A stretch of 7,927 bases of DNA from Bacillota bacterium. GTDB taxonomy: Bacteria; Bacillota; Clostridia; Oscillospirales; Ruminococcaceae. Within the stretch, counting starts at the first letter, position 1. Every line of letters starts with the position of its first letter. The notes under the pieces were generated by a model. That model was not told where the DNA came from. It worked only from the letters and a program-made list of their open reading frames with translations, and did not search any database. A program made the translations under genes and the position numbers. Where the stretch lies: NCBI GenBank assembly GCA_023456995.1, contig JAEWNU010000233.1:1-7927 (forward strand). The letters run 5' to 3'. Positions 6,543 through 7,927 of this stretch are shown here, piece by piece.

Positions 6543-6941
6543 TTAACCGATGGTAACCATAGCGTCACCGGAATTAACTGAAGAACCTTCCTTGACGGCG
6601 ACGGAAGTAACGGTACCGTCGCAGGGTGCAAAGATTTCGTTTTCCATCTTCATGGCCTCAAGCACCAGCAATACCTGACCGTTCGTAACCTTGTCACCCT
6701 GTTTGACCAACATCTTCAAAACGGTGCCGGGCATGGGGGCATTCACCGCTTTTCCGGCAGCCGAGGCGGCAGGAGCCGCGACAGGGGCAGGAGCAGGGGC
6801 TGCGGGCGCAGCAGCACGAACGGGAGCGGGCGTGGGCGCAGGTGAAGCGGTACCAGCCGCCGAAACCGACAGCACCTCAGCAGAGCCCTGGCCAACCTCC
6901 ACCTCATAATCTTTTCCGTTGAGGGTAACGACATATTTCAT
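6543..6941 (-). CDS. Biotin carboxyl carrier subunit of a decarboxylase
   Basis: A 132-residue biotinyl-domain protein that carries CO2 between the carboxyltransferase and the membrane decarboxylase. It has a short N-terminal strand region (MKYVVTLNGKDYEVEVG), a flexible linker very rich in Ala and Pro (about 29-63), and a C-terminal biotinyl domain (about 65-132). The biotin-accepting lysine is Lys98 in EAMKMENE (95-102), and the NAPMPG turn (67-72) is typical. The start is supported by GGGAGGT on the minus strand (6951-6957) nine bases upstream. It is the last gene of a minus-strand operon, 18 bases after the OadG-like gene. It matches the carrier subunits of oxaloacetate, methylmalonyl-CoA and glutaconyl-CoA decarboxylases; the sequence alone does not tell which. 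Confidence 0.93.
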   Translation of the reverse strand: MKYVVTLNGKDYEVEVGQGSAEVLSVSAAGTASPAPTPAPVRAAAPAAPAPAPVAAPAASAAGKAVNAPMPGTVLKMLVKQGDKVTNGQVLLVLEAMKMENEIFAPCDGTVTSVAVKEGSSVNSGDAMVTIG

Positions 6942-6959
6942 TGATGTTAAACCTCCCTA

Positions 6960-7337
6960 TTACATTGCTGTAATCGATTTAAAGCGCAATGCAGCAGGGT
7001 TTTGCCCCAGCTCATTGCAAAGGATGGCGATAATCATGGCTGCGGTGGGCTCATCTACGCCAGAAAGTAAAACCTCGCCGCTGGAAGTAGCCGGAGCGGC
7101 GGCAACGGGCGGAACAGACGTTGCTGGCACAGCAACGGATGCTGCAGCGACAGGTACAGACGCTGCAAAAGAAGGATCGCCATACAGTGCGACAGCGTTG
7201 TTATAGGCTTCCATGTCGCGCTCGTACTTTTCCATCGCAATTTTATAATCTTGCTCACGCTTATGAAGCATGAAAAGAATTAATAATGCGACAGCGCCAA
7301 ATAGAATCAAAATACCATAGATAGCAGAGTTACTCAT
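6960..7337 (-). CDS. OadG-like membrane subunit of a sodium-pumping decarboxylase
   Basis: A 125-residue protein with one N-terminal transmembrane segment (about 5-24), a charged, probably helical stretch (26-50), an Ala/Val/Pro linker (about 57-86), and a short C-terminal helix-strand domain (about 90-125). That domain includes GVDEPTAAMIIAI and ends LRFKSITAM. This layout is that of the OadG gamma / MmdD-GcdD delta subunits, which anchor the soluble carboxyltransferase to the membrane pump. It lies 16 bases after the oadA stop and its own stop is just before the ribosome binding site of the carrier gene. Its ribosome binding region on the minus strand is G-rich (AGGGGG at 7346-7351, eight bases ahead). 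The family is weakly conserved, so the call rests on architecture and neighbours as much as on sequence. Confidence 0.72.
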   Translation of the reverse strand: MSNSAIYGILILFGAVALLILFMLHKREQDYKIAMEKYERDMEAYNNAVALYGDPSFAASVPVAAASVAVPATSVPPVAAAPATSSGEVLLSGVDEPTAAMIIAILCNELGQNPAALRFKSITAM

Positions 7338-7353
7338 AACACCCGCCCCCTGA

Positions 7354-7926
7354 CTAATCTATTCTCCGCACACTGTACTTGACAGCAGCGGGCTTCTTGT
7401 CAGCGGCAATGGCGGCAGTGACAGCGGCAGCAACAGCAGCGGCCTCAACAGGGTTATCGCGGTACTCAAAATATTTTTCGGCAAGCTGTGGGAACACTAA
7501 ATAAGAAAGGACATCTTCGTCACACTTGGCCTTAGAGCCAAGCTCTTTCTTGGTAGCTTCAAAAGCGGGAGAAAGGCTATCGGCAAAGCGTGCGGTAGAA
7601 GGCTTGACATCGCCGAGCACCTTCTTTATGATCTCGGGATTAACCTCGCCGGGCGCACGACCATATTCGCCGCGCAGATAAGCACGAACCTCATTGGAAA
7701 CCATCTTATAGCGCTCACCGGCCAGTACGTTCATAACAGCCTGAACGCCAGTGATCTGACTGGTCGGGGTAACCAGCGGCGGGTGGCCGAGGTCCGCCTT
7801 TACGCGCGGAATTTCTGCAAGTGCTTCGTCAAACTTGTCCAGTGCATTTTGCTGCTTGAGCTGAGCAATCAGGTTCGAGAGCATACCGCCGGGAACCTGA
7901 TAAATAAGCGCGTCGGTGGTTGTACC
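7354..7926 (-). CDS. oadA: Oxaloacetate decarboxylase alpha / carboxyltransferase subunit, C-terminal part (5' end outside window)
   Basis: The last 190 codons of a carboxyltransferase subunit; the frame is open to the window edge and ends at a TAG (7354-7356 on the plus strand). The visible part is the conserved C-terminal domain of the PYC/OADA family: TDALIYQVPGGMLSNL, then LAEIPRVKADLGHPPLVTPTSQI, then GQAV-type and YLRGEYGRAPGEV segments. This subunit transfers CO2 from its 2-oxoacid substrate to biotin. The protein ends at an Ala-rich tail without a biotinyl domain, and the biotin domain is supplied by the separate gene two places downstream. The TIM-barrel active site lies outside the window, so substrate cannot be judged. 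A pyruvate carboxylase subunit B or transcarboxylase 5S subunit would look alike here, but the OadG-like neighbour favours a decarboxylase. Confidence 0.88.
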   Translation of the reverse strand, partial: GTTTDALIYQVPGGMLSNLIAQLKQQNALDKFDEALAEIPRVKADLGHPPLVTPTSQITGVQAVMNVLAGERYKMVSNEVRAYLRGEYGRAPGEVNPEIIKKVLGDVKPSTARFADSLSPAFEATKKELGSKAKCDEDVLSYLVFPQLAEKYFEYRDNPVEAAAVAAAVTAAIAADKKPAAVKYSVRRID

Positions 7927-7927
7927 C

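Noticed and set aside
6770..6860. Short repetitive GC-rich stretch that could be taken for a DNA repeat
   Set aside because: It encodes the Ala/Pro hinge of the biotin carrier, a normal property of the family, and is imperfectly periodic.
6691..7206. Plus-strand Ala/Gly-rich open frames opposite the decarboxylase genes
   Set aside because: They are complements of the Ala/Pro linker codons of the biotin carrier and OadG-like genes, which explains both composition and openness.

Overview
The window is a piece of an anaerobic Firmicutes (Clostridia-type) chromosome, most likely of the Oscillospiraceae/Ruminococcaceae kind. The reasons are a tRNA-sensing T-box leader ahead of a hisS-aspS pair, the cell-shape/division gene order PBP2-minD-mgsA, strong GGAGG-type ribosome binding sites, and a biotin-dependent decarboxylase split into separate alpha, gamma/delta and biotin-carrier genes. 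Genus and species cannot be fixed from what is visible. Most of the window is housekeeping DNA. I see no transposase, integrase, CRISPR array, tRNA or rRNA gene.

Layout on the plus strand. Positions 1-1165 hold the C-terminal part of a class B penicillin-binding protein (probably PBP2/MrdA). Next come a divergent MinD-like ATPase (1270-2004) and methylglyoxal synthase (2033-2437). This matches the familiar mreBCD-pbp2-minCDE-mgsA neighbourhood, but minC and minE are absent from their expected places. A T-box riboswitch (about 2471-2730) then controls hisS (2804-4117) and aspS (4156-5943). Its specifier codon reads as GAC (Asp) and its tRNA-end-binding bulge as UGGC, so it should sense uncharged tRNA-Asp although the first gene makes HisRS. 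A strong terminator closes the operon (5998-6045).

A small, AT-rich membrane-protein gene (6128-6463) of the DUF2500/YhhM type follows. It is separated by a bidirectional terminator (6483-6517) from a convergent minus-strand operon. Read in its own direction, that operon is oadA (cut by the window end), an OadG-like membrane subunit, and a biotin carboxyl carrier protein. Together these look like part of a sodium-pumping decarboxylase; the beta (ion pump) subunit is not in the window.

The points most worth a second look are the orphan MinD without the usual membrane-targeting tail, a methylglyoxal synthase in which a conserved active-site histidine appears to be glycine, and the Asp-type T-box in front of hisS. 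I found no convincing wholly new biological system.
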